Source of the DNA: Cynocephalus volans
Lineage: Eukaryota; Chordata; Mammalia; Dermoptera; Cynocephalidae
DNA length: 64,000 nucleotides
Direction of reading: 5' to 3'
Assembly: GCF_027409185.1 (NCBI RefSeq)
Contig: NC_084462.1
Location: 22,915,577 to 22,979,576 of the forward strand
Shown: positions 34,838 to 46,250 of the stretch, piece by piece
Layout: every line of letters starts with the position of its first letter
Numbering within the stretch: position 1 is the stretch's first letter
The notes under the pieces: model-generated
What the model saw: the letters and a program-made list of their open reading frames with translations, nothing else
Database searches by the model: none
Told to the model about the DNA's origin: nothing
Made by a program: the position numbers and the translations under genes

Positions 34838-35325
34838 ATTAGTCAGGGCTTTCCAGAGAAACAGAACCAACAGGAGATATACAGATATATAGACAGACAG
34901 ATAGATGATGAATTAGCTCACATGATTTTGGAGGCTAGTGAATCCAAAATCTGCAGAGCCATTGTCCCAGATCAAGTCTGTAGTCTGGAAGTTGATATAG
35001 AACCAGGAAAAGCTGATGTCCCGGTTCAAATCTTAAGGTTGGAAATTTCTGTAGAAACAGAAAGAACTGATGTTCCAGTTGGAAGGCCACCAGGCAAGGG
35101 TATTCTCTCTTGCTCTGGAAAGGGTCAGCTTTTTATTCTACTCAAGCCTTCAACTAATTGGACAAGGCCCACCTACATTAGGCAGGGCAATCTGCTTTAT
35201 TTAGTTTACTGATTTAAATGTCAATCTGATCCAAAAACACCCTTGAAGGAGCACCCAGAATAATGTTTGACTAAATATCTGGACACCTTGTGGCCCAGTC
35301 AAATTGACACATAAAATTATCCATC
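34838..35325 (+). mobile_element. Old LTR-like mammalian repeat
   Basis: Starts GTATTAGTCAGGGCTTTCCA (GAGAAACAGAACC follows), has GATGATGAATTAGCTCAC, TTTAAATGTCAATCTGATCC and closes TTGACACATAAAATTATCC. This is a widespread mammalian dispersed repeat; I do not assign the family name. The 96-aa frame in it is part of the repeat, not a gene. Confidence 0.7.
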
Positions 35326-35494
35326 TGTGACATAATAAAAAATGTATATTTGGTCTCTTCCCCTTGTTCCTGACACAGAGCTCCTAAAACCCTTGTAATC
35401 TCCTAAATGATAGGGGTGATAGGAGCATTTTTAAAAATAATTTTTGGTCTTAGCTCCCAGTTCCTGACATAACAGGTTTTAAGACCCTGGGAAT

Positions 35495-36235
35495 CACTGG
35501 AGTAGCAAGAGTGTATTTTTGTATGCTGACTGGTGCATGGGGGACGTAGATGGCTTCAAGATGGAACTGATTGTCAGAAGAACCAACCATATGATTAGAG
35601 AATTAAAACTTTCTGCTCCTCCTCCACCTCCATGGAGGGGAAAGGGGCTAGAGATTGAGTTCAATTGCCAGTGACCAATGGTTTGATCAATCATGTCTAT
35701 ATTAGGGAATATCCATAAAAACCTTAAATTACGAGGTCTGAAGAGTTTCTGGTTGGTGAACACGTGGAGGTGCTGGGAAAGTGACATGCTCAGAGAGGTT
35801 ATGAATGCACCATGCCCCTTCCCATATCTTGTGCTATGAATCATGTCTATTTGGCTGTTTCTGAGTTGTATCCTTTATAATAAACAAGAAATAGTAAGTA
35901 AACTTTTTTTCCTACATTCTGTGAGCCATTCTAGAAATTATTAAGCCCAAGGAGGGAGTTGTGGAAACCCACAATTTATAGCCAGTCAGAGTTTGAGAAG
36001 CCCAGGCTTATGATTGGCATTTGAAACACAGAGGGAGGACAATCTTGCGGGACTGAGCCCTTAACCTGTGGGGTCTGCACTAACTCTGGGTAGTTAGTGT
36101 CAGAATTGAATTAAATTGTAGGATACCCTAGTTGTTATCCAGAAAGTTGGAAAATTGGTTGGTAAAGGGGAAAATACAAAAACAACCCCCCGCCATATAT
36201 TTGGTGTCAGAAGTGTGAGTAGAGAAACAGTTTTT
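35495..36235 (+). mobile_element. Endogenous retrovirus LTR, probably solo
   Basis: A TATA/poly(A)-type region TTTATAATAAACAAGAAATAG, a TTCTGTGAGCCATTCTAG stretch, and a 3' boundary at TTTGGTGTCAGAAGTGTGAG, which looks like an LTR end plus primer-binding region. No gag, pol or env frame follows, so it is a relic. Family unassigned. Confidence 0.65.
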
Positions 36236-36477
36236 CTTTTATCATCACACCTATGCTTTGGGTTGGTACCCTAGGAGTAAGGGTGAATTAGAAGAGAAAC
36301 ATTCCTCTCAAGGACTAAAGCCTAGCTTCAAGTCATCTGGATGGCTGAGAAAAATTCAAACCTTAAAATTAAATTAAGCTGATCCCAGATTACTGGCACC
36401 CTCAGATAACCGGCAAAATGAAAATGAAAATGTTATTGGGCAAAGATAAAGTCATTTTAGGCCTTAAATTAGTATTT

Positions 36478-36562
36478 TATTTATTTATTTATTTATTTAT
36501 TTGTGGCTGGCCAATACCCTTGACTGGATCTGTACCCTTGACCTTGGTGTTATAACACCACA
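36478..36562 (-). mobile_element. Truncated SINE, antisense
   Basis: A (TTTA)n tail, then GTGGCTGGCCAATACCC and CCTTGACCTTGGTGTTATAA, the complement of the B-box half of a monomer. Confidence 0.8.
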
Positions 36563-37132
36563 TTATTGCTGTATAATTTTTAAAATAAAATGCTGGACAC
36601 AACATATATAAACAAGCATATAAGTGGATTCTATGATATTTTACAGTTAAATCTAATGCCAATTTTCTTGGCATTATGTGAATCTTTGGTAATAAATGAG
36701 AAGGAGTAGAAACAACATGTTGATAATAGAAACAATCTCACAGAAACTTCAGAAAATGACAAATATATTATATTTACTATAGAATTAAAATGAATGACAA
36801 GAATAGCATACAGCTATGAATAAGGATAATAATGGAGTTATGGTATTCTAAGACCTTTGCTTTATCCAGGAAGAGAAAGTAGTAATCATTGGCGTGCTGA
36901 TAAATGTTTAACAACCAGTTCTCTGGAGGAAAAAAGCCTTGGTTTATATCCTTTGCTGCTTTCTAAGGTGTCAATGTTCTTATCATGGCCAATTTCAAGC
37001 TATCAACATGAGGTTACTGAACATGAAGTTGGAAGAGATGGGCACCATCAGATTTCCTGTGCCAGTATGAGTGCGCTCCAGCACACCTCTGGATTAGACC
37101 TTGAAAATGGAATAATAAAAAATAATCAATCA

Positions 37133-37292
37133 GGGCTGGCCCACTCGTGAGAGTGCAGTGCTGATAACACCAAGGCCATGGGTTTGGATTGCTATATAGG
37201 GATGGCCGGTTAGCTCACTGGGTGAGCATGGTGCTGACAATACCAAGCGAAGGGTTAAGATCCTCTTACCAATCATCTTTAAAAAAAAAAAA
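37133..37292 (+). mobile_element. tRNA-Ile-like SINE dimer
   Basis: GGGCTGGCCCACTCGTGAGA (internal deletion of GTGGCT), TGGGTTTGGATTGCTATATA, ATGGCCGGTTAGCTCACTGG, CTTACCAATCATCTTT, A12. Confidence 0.9.
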
Positions 37293-37691
37293 TCAGTCTG
37301 AAAGGAAAGAAAAAGAAACAGAATAGGCAGGACAAAAACAAAGCATATAACCAAAAGAAAGCTGGTACAACTATATTAATATTAGGGAAAGTAAATTTTA
37401 AGACAAAAAGCACTTATTAAAAAATATTTCATAATGATAAAATGTTCAATTCATCAGAAGATATAATAATTCTATTACACAGAGGGACATAATATAGCCT
37501 CAAAATATATAAAGAACAGAATTAGAGTAGAAATAGACCAATCTATGATAATTTGGGAGATACTAACATACCTTTCTTATTAACTGAAAGAATAAGCAAA
37601 AAGCAAATCAGTAATTAAGATAGAAATTATGCAATTAAGGTAGAAATCAATTTATAACTTAAAACTCCCCTGTTCAGAAATTTAAGAATAC

Positions 37692-37833
37692 TGGGCCGGG
37701 CTCGTGGCGCACTCGGTAGAGTGCTGCTCTGGGAGCGCGGCGACGCTCCCGCCGCGGGTTCGGATCCTATATAGGAATGACCGGCGCACTCACTGGCTGA
37801 GTGCCGGTCACGAAAAAACACCAAAAAAAAAAA
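37692..37833 (+). mobile_element. SINE dimer, CpG-rich variant, 16-bp TSD
   Basis: GGGCCGGGCTCGTGGCGCAC, then GGGAGCGCGGCGACGCTCCC, which folds on itself, GCGGGTTCGGATCCTATATA, and a shortened second unit ending GTGCCGGTCACG plus A tail. AGAAATTTAAGAATAC at 37676-37691 is repeated exactly at 37834-37849. Intact CpGs and a perfect duplication indicate a young copy. Confidence 0.96.
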
Positions 37834-37983
37834 AGAAATTTAAGAATACCAATTCTATACAAACTCTTTCAGAAAATTGAAGAGAAAGGAATACTTCTGA
37901 ACCCATTTTATGAAACTAGTATTATGATACTAAAACTAGAAATTTTAAAAAAGTAAACTACAAAACAATTCTTCATAAGTATA

Positions 37984-38290
37984 TGTGAGGAAAATAGAGT
38001 TTAGTCAGGCCTCAGGTTCGGCTGGGTATGGTGAAGCATATCCTTTGTAAACAAGTTGTGTGGAAGCAGAGTTATTGCGCATGTGCGCCCATGTATCCTT
38101 TGGCTTGTTGCTATTTTTGTGTGCTCTTCAGTATGTGAGGCAGCATCTCTGAACTGCTGGTTGGCAGAGCTTGCGTCTAAAAATAAAGCCTATTGTTTCT
38201 TCACCCACTGCTTCAAGGACCTTTTCCTGTTACCTAGCTCGTAGACCTGCATGTGAAGGGTTTGTGACCCAGTCTGGACAACAGGCTCAA
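37984..38290 (+). mobile_element. Possible solo LTR
   Basis: Begins TGTGAGGAAAATAGAG and ends near GTCTGGACAACA, with TTGCGCATGTGCGCCC in the middle and an AATAAA-containing AAAAATAAAGCC then GTTTCTTCACCC. TG...CA ends plus a poly(A) signal suit an LTR, but I see no clear duplicated target and cannot name a family. Confidence 0.45.
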
Positions 38291-38338
38291 GAGGTCTGTG
38301 AGCTCCAGCCCTAGCTCTACAGTATAGATGCAAAAATT

Positions 38339-38508
38339 TTTTTTTTTTTTTTAAATGACCAGTAAGGAGATCTTAACCCTTTGACTTGGTGTTGTCAGCA
38401 CCATGCTCTCCCAAGTGAGCTAACTGGACATCCCTATTTAGGGATCCGAACCCATGGCCTTGTTGTTATCAGCACCACACTCTCCCAAGTGAGCCACGGG
38501 CTGGCCCT
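38339..38508 (-). mobile_element. SINE dimer, antisense, 14-bp TSD
   Basis: T14 tail, AAATGACCAGTAAGGAGATC, TGGACATCCCTATTTAGGGA, GTGAGCCACGGGCTGGCCC. TAGATGCAAAAATT occurs exactly at 38325-38338 and 38509-38522. Confidence 0.95.
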
Positions 38509-38884
38509 TAGATGCAAAAATTCTTAACAAAATTTTAGAAATTGAATATGACAATATATAAAAAGGATAATACATCAAGACCAAGTGGGACTTTTCTCAG
38601 CAATGCAAGTTTAGTTTAAAACTAAAACCAAAAAATGTAAACTATAAAACTTAAAAAAAAAGAGAGAAAATCTATGTGACTTTGGATTAGGCAAAGCTTT
38701 CCTAGATATGACACCTGATGAATGAACTTCCTCAAAATTAAGAACTTCTGTTCTTTTAAAGATATTAAGAGAATGAATGAAAAGAGAAGCCACAGATTGG
38801 TTGAAAACAATTGGGAAATAAATTAGGACAATCAACTTAGTAAAATATTTTCAAATATAATTGTCATAATTTATCAAATCCTTT

Positions 38885-39112
38885 TATTATGCTAAGAACT
38901 GTAAAGCACTTTATATACATTGTCTATTTTAATCCTTAGAACAGTCCTGGGTGGCGGGGACTATTATCCTCATTTTACAAATAAATTTAGACAAGCTGAT
39001 TGACTTGCTTAAAGTCACATACCAGGTAAGGAGCAGAGCCAGAATTTGGACCCCATTCTATCTGTTTCCAAAGTCAGTGAATTCTCTTAACCACTCCATC
39101 ATACTACCTTTT
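38885..39112 (-). mobile_element. MIR relic, antisense
   Basis: ACTATTATCCTCATTTTACA, TTGACTTGCTTAAAGTCACA, GAGCAGAGCCAGAATTTGGA and CTCTTAACCACT appear in reverse MIR order. Confidence 0.8.
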
Positions 39113-39245
39113 AATTAAAACAATCTAAGCTTGCATAACAACATGGGAAAATGTGTTAGAAACAAAATGTATAAAAAGCAGCCCTGGCCTCCAAGAGACT
39201 TACATGCTGGTGGACAAAAGGTTTCACTTATCAAATTAGGTAAAC

Positions 39246-40017
39246 AGACTGGTATATACACTTTGTTACTCCCGTCAGAATTTGGAACATTACTCTCTTG
39301 CAATGTTCTTGTGCTTTGCTTTCCCCTAGCACATTAAAAAATAAAATTTGTTATGCCTTTTCTATTGATCTCAATTTATCAGTGATTTTTATTAATGAAC
39401 CTTTAGGGGTGACGTTTTCCTTTGGTCCCTACAGTTATGGCATTGTGAATAGGATACCAAAAGCAGTCCTGCCCTTCTGGAGCCACAGATGGAAGAGATC
39501 AGAGCATGAAAGCCAGCAGAAAAGGGTACCTCTCAAGGATCTCCTGACCCAAACTGAAGGAGAAATTAATAAAGCTCTAAACAGAAAAATGGGTTAGGAG
39601 AATACTTTAGAATAATCAGCCTGGAGCTGCAGACTTGCTACAAGACACATAATGCCCAGACCCTGAGACACCAAGGAAGACCTCAATAAAGCTATGCTGA
39701 GTCCATCCTGAATCAGCACTGTAAGATAACATCAAGAATGGGAGCAGAAACCAGAGGGAGCTTTAGCGGGACCTTCCACCTGGCTCCTTGCCTTGAGCCC
39801 CCACAGCTTCCATCCCCTTCCCTTCTGCTTTTCCTTTCCCACTTTCCATTTCCTCAACCTCCCACTAAAAACTCTCCAGTAAATCTGAGTCTTTGACATG
39901 GCTTTAATCTGGCCATTCTCCTCCAGTTTTACTGAAGAGATGTGTTAGCCTAACATCTCTCTTCAGGACATCAGTATTCCTGAATAAAAGCTGACTTCCA
40001 TTTTCACCAAAAAAAAA
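39246..40017 (+). mobile_element. LINE-mobilised retrocopy with ERV-like 5' end
   Basis: AAATTAGGTAAAC at 39233-39245 is repeated exactly at 40018-40030. The insert ends with AATAAA at 39983, about 20 bases before an A12 run, the signature of a reverse-transcribed polyadenylated RNA. Its first 190 bases resemble a retroviral R-U5 region (TTGTTATGCCTTTTCTATTG to GGTCCCTACAG then a PBS-like TTATGGCATTGTGAATAGGA). The remainder is a pyrimidine-rich 3' portion I do not recognise. A 99-aa frame inside has no domain. Confidence 0.75.
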
Positions 40018-41344
40018 AAATTAGGTAAACTATGCATGGTATATATAAGTATGCTCATGTACTTGTCTTGTAAGTATGATATTTGTGATAGTATGCTATT
40101 TATATGCCCCCTGAGACTACCCTATGTCCCTAGACATCCCATATACTGGTCCCATCCATGTCCTATGGAAATAAACTGGATGAGCAGCCTAGAATGGAAA
40201 AAATCTGCATGCATTTTTCATTCCTTCTGGTCTGAATTGTACAAGATCCTTTATATAGGAAACTTTTCCTGCTTGGGACCATACCCAGCATTAGGATAAT
40301 ATCTAAATCATAAGGCATAAGGATTATTAAGTGTTAACACAGAATACGCATTTATGTTTTCATCTTTTTGTTTACTTATAGCTCTTATAGGCATTGATTC
40401 AATAATATTTCCAGCAGTTTTTGAGGTGAGTCGATGGCAGGCATTATTAACCCATTTAAGAGACAGAAATAGAGGCAGACCAGCAATAAGTGTTCACTGT
40501 TTTAGCTAGTGGCACAAGCAAGAACCAATCTTTTTAATACAAATCCACATTCTAGTTACTAAATCAAAACTCTCCTGAGTAGGAAATCCTTAGGCCTTTG
40601 CAAACATCCTTCCAAACTATGATTGGTTTTGTTCCTGATGTGTCTATACAAGCCCCATCTCCCATTCTTAACTACAGTAGTGGTAACCTCTCTATCCTTT
40701 GACATCCCAGACTGTTTCTTTCATTCATTCATACTTTCATTCAACAAACATTAACCAGGATCTTCCAGGTTCAAGGCATTGTTTCTTTCCTCGTATTTAA
40801 AATTATCTGTGGACTAATCTTATCCCAGTTTCTAAGTTCCTTGAGGATACAGGGATCTTACTCTACTCTTCTGCATATTGCACGAAATGCTTAACACAAT
40901 ACTTAGCACTTGGTGAGTACTCATTAAATATTTGATGACTTGAATTTTAATTAAATTCCAATTCAATCTAATTCCAACCCAATCAGTAAAGCAAACAAAA
41001 CCATCCCATGGCAGTGTCCAACCCCTTTCTTCCCCTCTTTTTCCACTTCTACATACCACGTTCCCTGATACTAATTTTTTAAAATGCAGAGTCCTCATTT
41101 GGGATACTAAATTAGTGTTATTACAACAGTCTAAAAAACAAACACTATAATTAACTCACCCTTCTTGGAACTCCAATGGCTCTTATACAAGGTATAAATG
41201 TGAAAGCACCAAGCAGGCCAGCCCTGTCCCTGCCTTGTATCACAACCTTCAGCAAGTCTCAAAATACTCTGGTCTCGTTTCCTCAGTTACAAAATAGTGT
41301 GGTTTAATTTAAATAGGCTAGTTTAGAGCTAAGATTCTACTTCT
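40018..41344. other. Intergenic
   Basis: Unique-looking AT-rich DNA with an L2-like tail at about 40830-40945 (TTGCACGAAATGCTTAACAC, TGAGTACTCATTAAATATTT). No gene seen. Confidence 0.5.
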
Positions 41345-41508
41345 TTTTTTTTTTAAAGATGACCGGTAAGGGGATCTCAACCCTTGGCTTGGTGTTGTCA
41401 GCACCACACTCAGCCAGTGAGCCAACCGGCCATCCCTATATAGGATCCGAACCCGTGGCCTCGGTGTTATCAGCACCGCACTCTCTCGAGTGAGCCACGG
41501 GGCGGCCC
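41345..41508 (-). mobile_element. SINE dimer, antisense, 15-bp TSD
   Basis: T tail, AAAGATGACCGGTAAGGGGA, GGCCATCCCTATATAGGATC, GAGTGAGCCACGGGGCGGCC. TAAGATTCTACTTCT occurs at 41330-41344 and 41509-41523 exactly. Confidence 0.95.
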
Positions 41509-42467
41509 TAAGATTCTACTTCTGAAATGACTTAAATATGAAATGAAATGCATCAAAGCTTTGTTTAGGCTAAAACGCAAAATACTGACTAAAAAGACAG
41601 AACTAGAGATGAAGATTAAATGTCTTACTGTTATTTTTCTGGGGCTAACATTTCTTTTCTTGTCATTTATCAGAGTCTGCTATTAATTTGTATGTGTTAT
41701 TCACATCTACCCAGATTATAAATTCGTTCAAAGAAAGAACCGTCCTTTGTAAAGAGGTGGGATCTAAATAAAACACTTGGTATTTTGAGCTGGGTACCAA
41801 CTTTACATGGGGATTGGCTCGTGTAACCTGCATACACTTAAGGAATCCTTGCTTTCCATGCATTCTGTCCTTCCTTCGCCAAATTGTCTCTTGAAAGGGG
41901 TAATTCATTTATACTGATCTTTCCGCTGTCTCTATCTGTCGTTGTTCCCCCTACCACCAAAGGCTTTGTAGCTGTGGGACAAAGTAAAACCAATGACTTC
42001 CAGTGCATTACTGCTCCATCAACAGCTGGATTAACTAACCCCAAAGAACACAGCGTTGCTCTGAAACCAGGAGTTCGACAAGTTGAGTGTTTAAACATCA
42101 CCGTACAATCAAATATGCAAACCATCATATAGAAAGAAACGCGCTCGGTTAGCGCCCTGTAGTGGGAACGGGGAGCTGCTCCTGAATTTCTATGGGTTCA
42201 AGGGCAGCAATCCTGTTGGAAGTGGGATTCAGGGCATTTCTTAGAAGCTCCAAGCTCACTGTCTTCACGTGTCTTGGGGGGAGTTGCTAAATTCCCCCAA
42301 CTCTTCTTTCCTGTGGCGCCATCTTGGGAGCAGGGTCCTGACCGACGAAGGGTCGACAAGGTTCCTGGGGGGCCTCAGAGGCTTTCCACAGAGGGACCAT
42401 GGCAGAGGCGGAGGCTTCCCTCTGGAAGTCGCCCTCAGATCGACCGGCTCTGACTCGGGAGCTTTAT

Positions 42468-42646
42468 CTTTTTTTTTTTTTTTAAAGATGACCGGTAAGA
42501 GGATCTCAACCCTTGCTTGACTTGGTGGTGTCAGCACCACTCTACTCTCTCCGCAGTGAGCAACCGGCCATCCCTATACAGGGATCCGAACCCGTGGCCT
42601 TGGTGTTATCAGCACCGCACTCTCCCGAGTGAGCCACGGGCAGCCC
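42468..42646 (-). mobile_element. SINE dimer upstream of the ARPC1A promoter
   Basis: T15 tail, AAAGATGACCGGTAAGAGGA, CCATCCCTATACAGGGATCC, GAGTGAGCCACGGGCAGCCC. The flanks TCGGGAGCTTTA and TCGGGCGCTTTA are an imperfect duplication. Its A-tail side lies away from the CpG island, about 200 bp upstream of the island edge. Confidence 0.93.
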
Positions 42647-42839
42647 TAATCGGGCGCTTTAGAGGGAGAAAAATTTAAGTCTCTCGTCGGGTCCACAGGG
42701 TTTGAAAGACCCTCATCCTCAGTAACTCATCCCCTGACAAAAGCACTTGTGAAGCCGCCAAGGCTCCATACCCCGGTCCATGATTCTGAGGGAGTTTTTC
42801 CAGGAAAGGAGTAAGACGCCCAAGCTACTTCGCCAGTAC

Positions 42840-43290
42840 CTTCTAGCCGTCTTGCGACGCCGCCTCTGAGGGGCCACCGCAGCAGCTGCGACACCCGACC
42901 CTCCCCCCGCCACACCCGGCCCAGCCCCCGACCGCGCGCCCGAGCTGTGCGCGTGCGCCGACCTCCCGCGCGGCCGCGCTGCGCAGGCGCCGTGGCAGTT
43001 TCCGGGATCTGTCAGCCGCTCCCTCCGGGCCTCGGTCCTTCGCCCGTACCCGCCGGAGCCTGTTCGCGTCGACTGACCAGAGTCCGCGAATTCTCCGCTC
43101 CGAGCCCGTCCGGACTGTCCCCCACCCCAGGTAAGGGGTAAGCGCCTGGCCCTTTCCACTGACCCGGCCTCGCTCCCGACTTCGACCCGCGGGGGCAGTG
43201 AGGCGGGGGCTTAGGCCGCGGGGCCCCGAGGCTGAGGGGCTGTGCCGGGTCCTCCAGCCGAGCCTCCTGACGGGGCGGGGGATCCCGTTC
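42840..43290 (+). promoter_or_regulatory. CpG-island promoter of ARPC1A
   Basis: Dense CpG with no TATA box. Two NRF1-like palindromes, TGCGCGTGCGCC at 42948-42959 and TGCGCAGGCGCC at 42980-42991, lie just before the likely start of exon 1, and TTTCCGGGA (ETS-like) follows at 42999. This fits a broad housekeeping promoter. The start site itself cannot be fixed from sequence. The 200-aa and 146-aa minus-strand frames here are products of GC-rich composition. Confidence 0.8.
42985..43130 (+). other. ARPC1A exon 1, 5' UTR (start approximate)
   Basis: Noncoding leader inferred from the strong donor CCCCAG|gtaagg at 43130/43131 at the downstream side of the CpG island and from the lack of an in-frame ATG joining exon 2. 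The 5' end is a guess placed after the second NRF1-like site. Confidence 0.65.
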
Positions 43291-43734
43291 TCCGTGGGTC
43301 CCCCCGAGCCCCTGGGGTCCCCACACGTACAAATCGCTTCTCTCAAGATTTTCGAGCTCCAAGCCTTGCCCTGTGCCTCAATTAACGGCTCCTTCTCTGG
43401 CGCCCCCATAGCCCTATTTGCACCTCTACAGTGGACATTTATCATAGTCTATAAAATTGTTAAGCGGGATGAGCCTCCCCCTTTCCGAGCGTCACGAGAG
43501 ATCACTCATCTCTTTCTTTATCGTCTAGAATAAGTCCCTGCACACAGTAGGCTCCCCATGGAATGTGTGCCTCCTGTCGAGGGCAGCCCTCGACCCTTCA
43601 TTTATTGAGAGATCGTCCCGAACACGAGAAAAACCTTCCCCCAAGTTTGTTAAGATTCACCACAGTCAAACTTTTACCCTTCTCTGCACTCCTATTCGCT
43701 TCGTGGAACCTTTCATGTAGGACTGCCAAAGTTC

Positions 43735-43918
43735 CAATTCTGGCACCACCACTTTGTTGGATGACCCTGGGAAGATTGCTTTTCTGTGTCTGTTTCCTCA
43801 TCTGCAGTAAGACAATTCTTAGCGTATTTCCGAGGATCAAGTAAGCTTATTTGCGTAAATTGCTTAGAATAGTTCTTGGCTCAGAGTAGGTGCCCAATAA
43901 ATATTAGCTATTATTACT
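43735..43918 (+). mobile_element. MIR relic
   Basis: TTGGATGACCCTGGGAAGAT, TGTTTCCTCATCTGCAGTAA and GAGTAGGTGCCCAATAAATA occur in order. Confidence 0.75.
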
Positions 43919-44807
43919 GCTTCTGGGCATTCTATGCATATCTATATTCCCTTCCTGTCCTATCCGCCCCCCCGCCCCCCCGCCAGCCTTGAGGCCCAGA
44001 ATGATGTCAGATTTATTTATGTTTCTGGCCCCAACCAGGTACTTACAACACTGCTGGGAACATGGTAGGCACGTAATAAATTGCAGCCTGGAATCTTTGA
44101 TTATAAAGCCATCTGTTCTCATTTTGTGGCTTTGGAACCTTCTATCCACTTCAACCAATTGCCTAAATTACCGAAATTATCTTAGTTCTGCCCTCTTCCA
44201 TCGGTTTTATCTAATCTTTTGGTTTCAACCATAGGCCCTGGGATTTCAGGTACATAAAAACAAAGGAGAAGTTATCAATCGAGGGTGTTTTTGCCCTCTT
44301 AGGGAGTGGGTAAGTGGGTGTTACTGTTGGTTTCCTACCATAAAAGTATATGGAGACCTTCTGGGGTTCACCTACTAATGACAATCAAAGGAGGGGATTA
44401 TTTTGGGAAATTAAAACTTCTGCATTGGATGGAAAGTGGCAGTAGTTTGATCAAGTTATCTAATCTTATGCTGAAGCAAATCTTGCATAAAGAAGTTTAA
44501 TTTTGTATGCTGGTAAGGTGGTACCTGGTAGTGGAGCCTGTCTGAACACTTGGGAGGGTGTGGTGACCTCGTTGGAGTACCTGGTGTTGCTAGGTTGGGT
44601 AATGAGAGCAACTAGAAACTAGATGAATCACAGTCTTGAAAACTGACCCTAAACAGGGGATAGAAATTCCCACTTGTATGAATATTTTCAGTCTCCAGAG
44701 GAATAGGGCCAAGAATCAATGCTTGTGTCAGCGTTTCCAAGTTCAGAGGATACTAACCAGCAACTATGTTAAGTTTGGTTCAAAAGCCTTGGGTTACACA
44801 AATAAAC

Positions 44808-45005
44808 GGGGGGGTGGGGGGGAGTAGGGGGGGCGGGAGGAAGAAAACACAACAATTATAATTCCTTGAAGTTGATACAACAAGCAAACAGATATGAGGT
44901 TGTTGCAAGGGAGCAGGGAGAGGGAAGAAGGTTTCGGTAATGGGCCACAATAATCAGCCACATTGTATATTGACAAAATAAAATAAAATAAAATAATTTT
45001 TAAAA
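44808..45005 (+). mobile_element. 5'-truncated L1, 3' UTR only
   Basis: A G-rich polypurine tract (GGGGGGGTGGGGGGGAGTAG and on to 44840) followed by an A-rich (AAAAT)n tail, the usual layout of an L1 3' UTR. AAAGCCTTGGGT before and AAACCTTGGGT after are an imperfect target-site duplication. Confidence 0.7.
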
Positions 45006-45049
45006 AAACAAACCTTGGGTCAAAGGAAGAAAGGGAACTAACTTACTGA

Positions 45050-45268
45050 AGATGTATTTTGGGCTAGGCTCTGTACTACATGCTTTCACATGTTATCATT
45101 TAATCCTCTTACCAAGAGCCTTGTGATGTTAGTGATATATCCATTTTACAGATGAAAACAAAATGAGGTTTAGAGATACTGATTTTCTCAGGGTCTCATA
45201 GCTAGTATATGTCAGAGCCAGAATTCAAACCCAGGTCCCCTTGGCTCCAGAGCCCATGGCTAACCATA
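45050..45268 (-). mobile_element. MIR relic, antisense
   Basis: TATATCCATTTTACAGATGA, GGGTCTCATAGCTAGTATAT, GAGCCAGAATTCAAACCCAG in reverse MIR order. Confidence 0.8.
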
Positions 45269-46250
45269 CATCAGAATGACTGTACTTAAAGTGATAGGGG
45301 AAAAAACGGGTTGAAGAATCCCTAGAATCATACCATGCCATAAATCATTTGTGTCTCTCTCAGTAGTGGGCAATAAAAGGTCATCGGTAGAAACTTGTTA
45401 AATTTAATATGACCACCTTTTTGTCTCTTTTTCTCCTCTCTAGTCCTGTTGAGTCAAAGATTTTCAGATTTCACTTAAACATTAACCACAGTTCAGAAAT
45501 TATAATTATCACCCTATGACAGAAGATATCCTTTTCTTGTTGCAAAATTCAGGCTGTTATGAATTTTTTCTGCATTTATAGAGTTTGATGAATACAAACT
45601 TTGTTTACCAGGTGCATTATAAATTTGACAAACGTGAGTTGTCTTGGTTTATAGACTTAAAATAGCCACATGGTTAAAAAAGAAGAATAGGCTTTGGTAT
45701 ATGTCCAAATATGGAATCTGAATGATATATTGAAATTAGAAATACAATTTTAGAAGTAATTATGTCATTGTGTGAATGTTTACCTCTTTTGAAGGCTTTG
45801 TTACATTGCTTATAAAACTGAGTTGAAGAATGAGAAAGCCTTTGTCTGCAGCTGTACTTTTTAAACTGTACATGAATATGTGCTTTTATTGCACATATTC
45901 ACATTAAATTATTAATTTGCAGACCAATTTTGTTTCAGTTAACAAATGAGCTTATTAAATGTGACTTTTGAACTAAATTGCTTTTAATTGAGGAGATGAT
46001 TGTGACACTGTATGTTTTGAGAAGCTATGAGTAAAACCTGTTGTGACAGAACAATTTGGAGTAAAAGCTTCTGATATCAGAGAGAGAAGATAAAGAGAGA
46101 AACTTCCAGTGAGCATCTGGAAGTTTATTTTTAAAAAGCAAATTAAGCAGTCTCATTTGAATGCATTTAAAATTTTTAAATGTACAATTAGAGGCATTTT
46201 CTTTGTGAGTTGCAATTTGTTTTTTAGGACATGTAAAAGAAAAAAATAAT

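Noticed and set aside
34922-35212. 96-aa frame as a gene
   Set aside because: It falls wholly inside a dispersed LTR-like repeat with its usual landmarks.
39298-39597. 99-aa frame in the retrocopy as a coding gene
   Set aside because: No recognisable domain, start lies in the LTR-like portion, and the insert is a retrotransposed copy.
42719-43445. Long minus-strand open frames (146 and 200 aa) over the CpG island
   Set aside because: They overlap the ARPC1A promoter and exon 1, are rich in Arg, Gly and Ala as expected from GC-rich DNA, and have no domain or splice context. A divergent noncoding transcript is possible but not shown.
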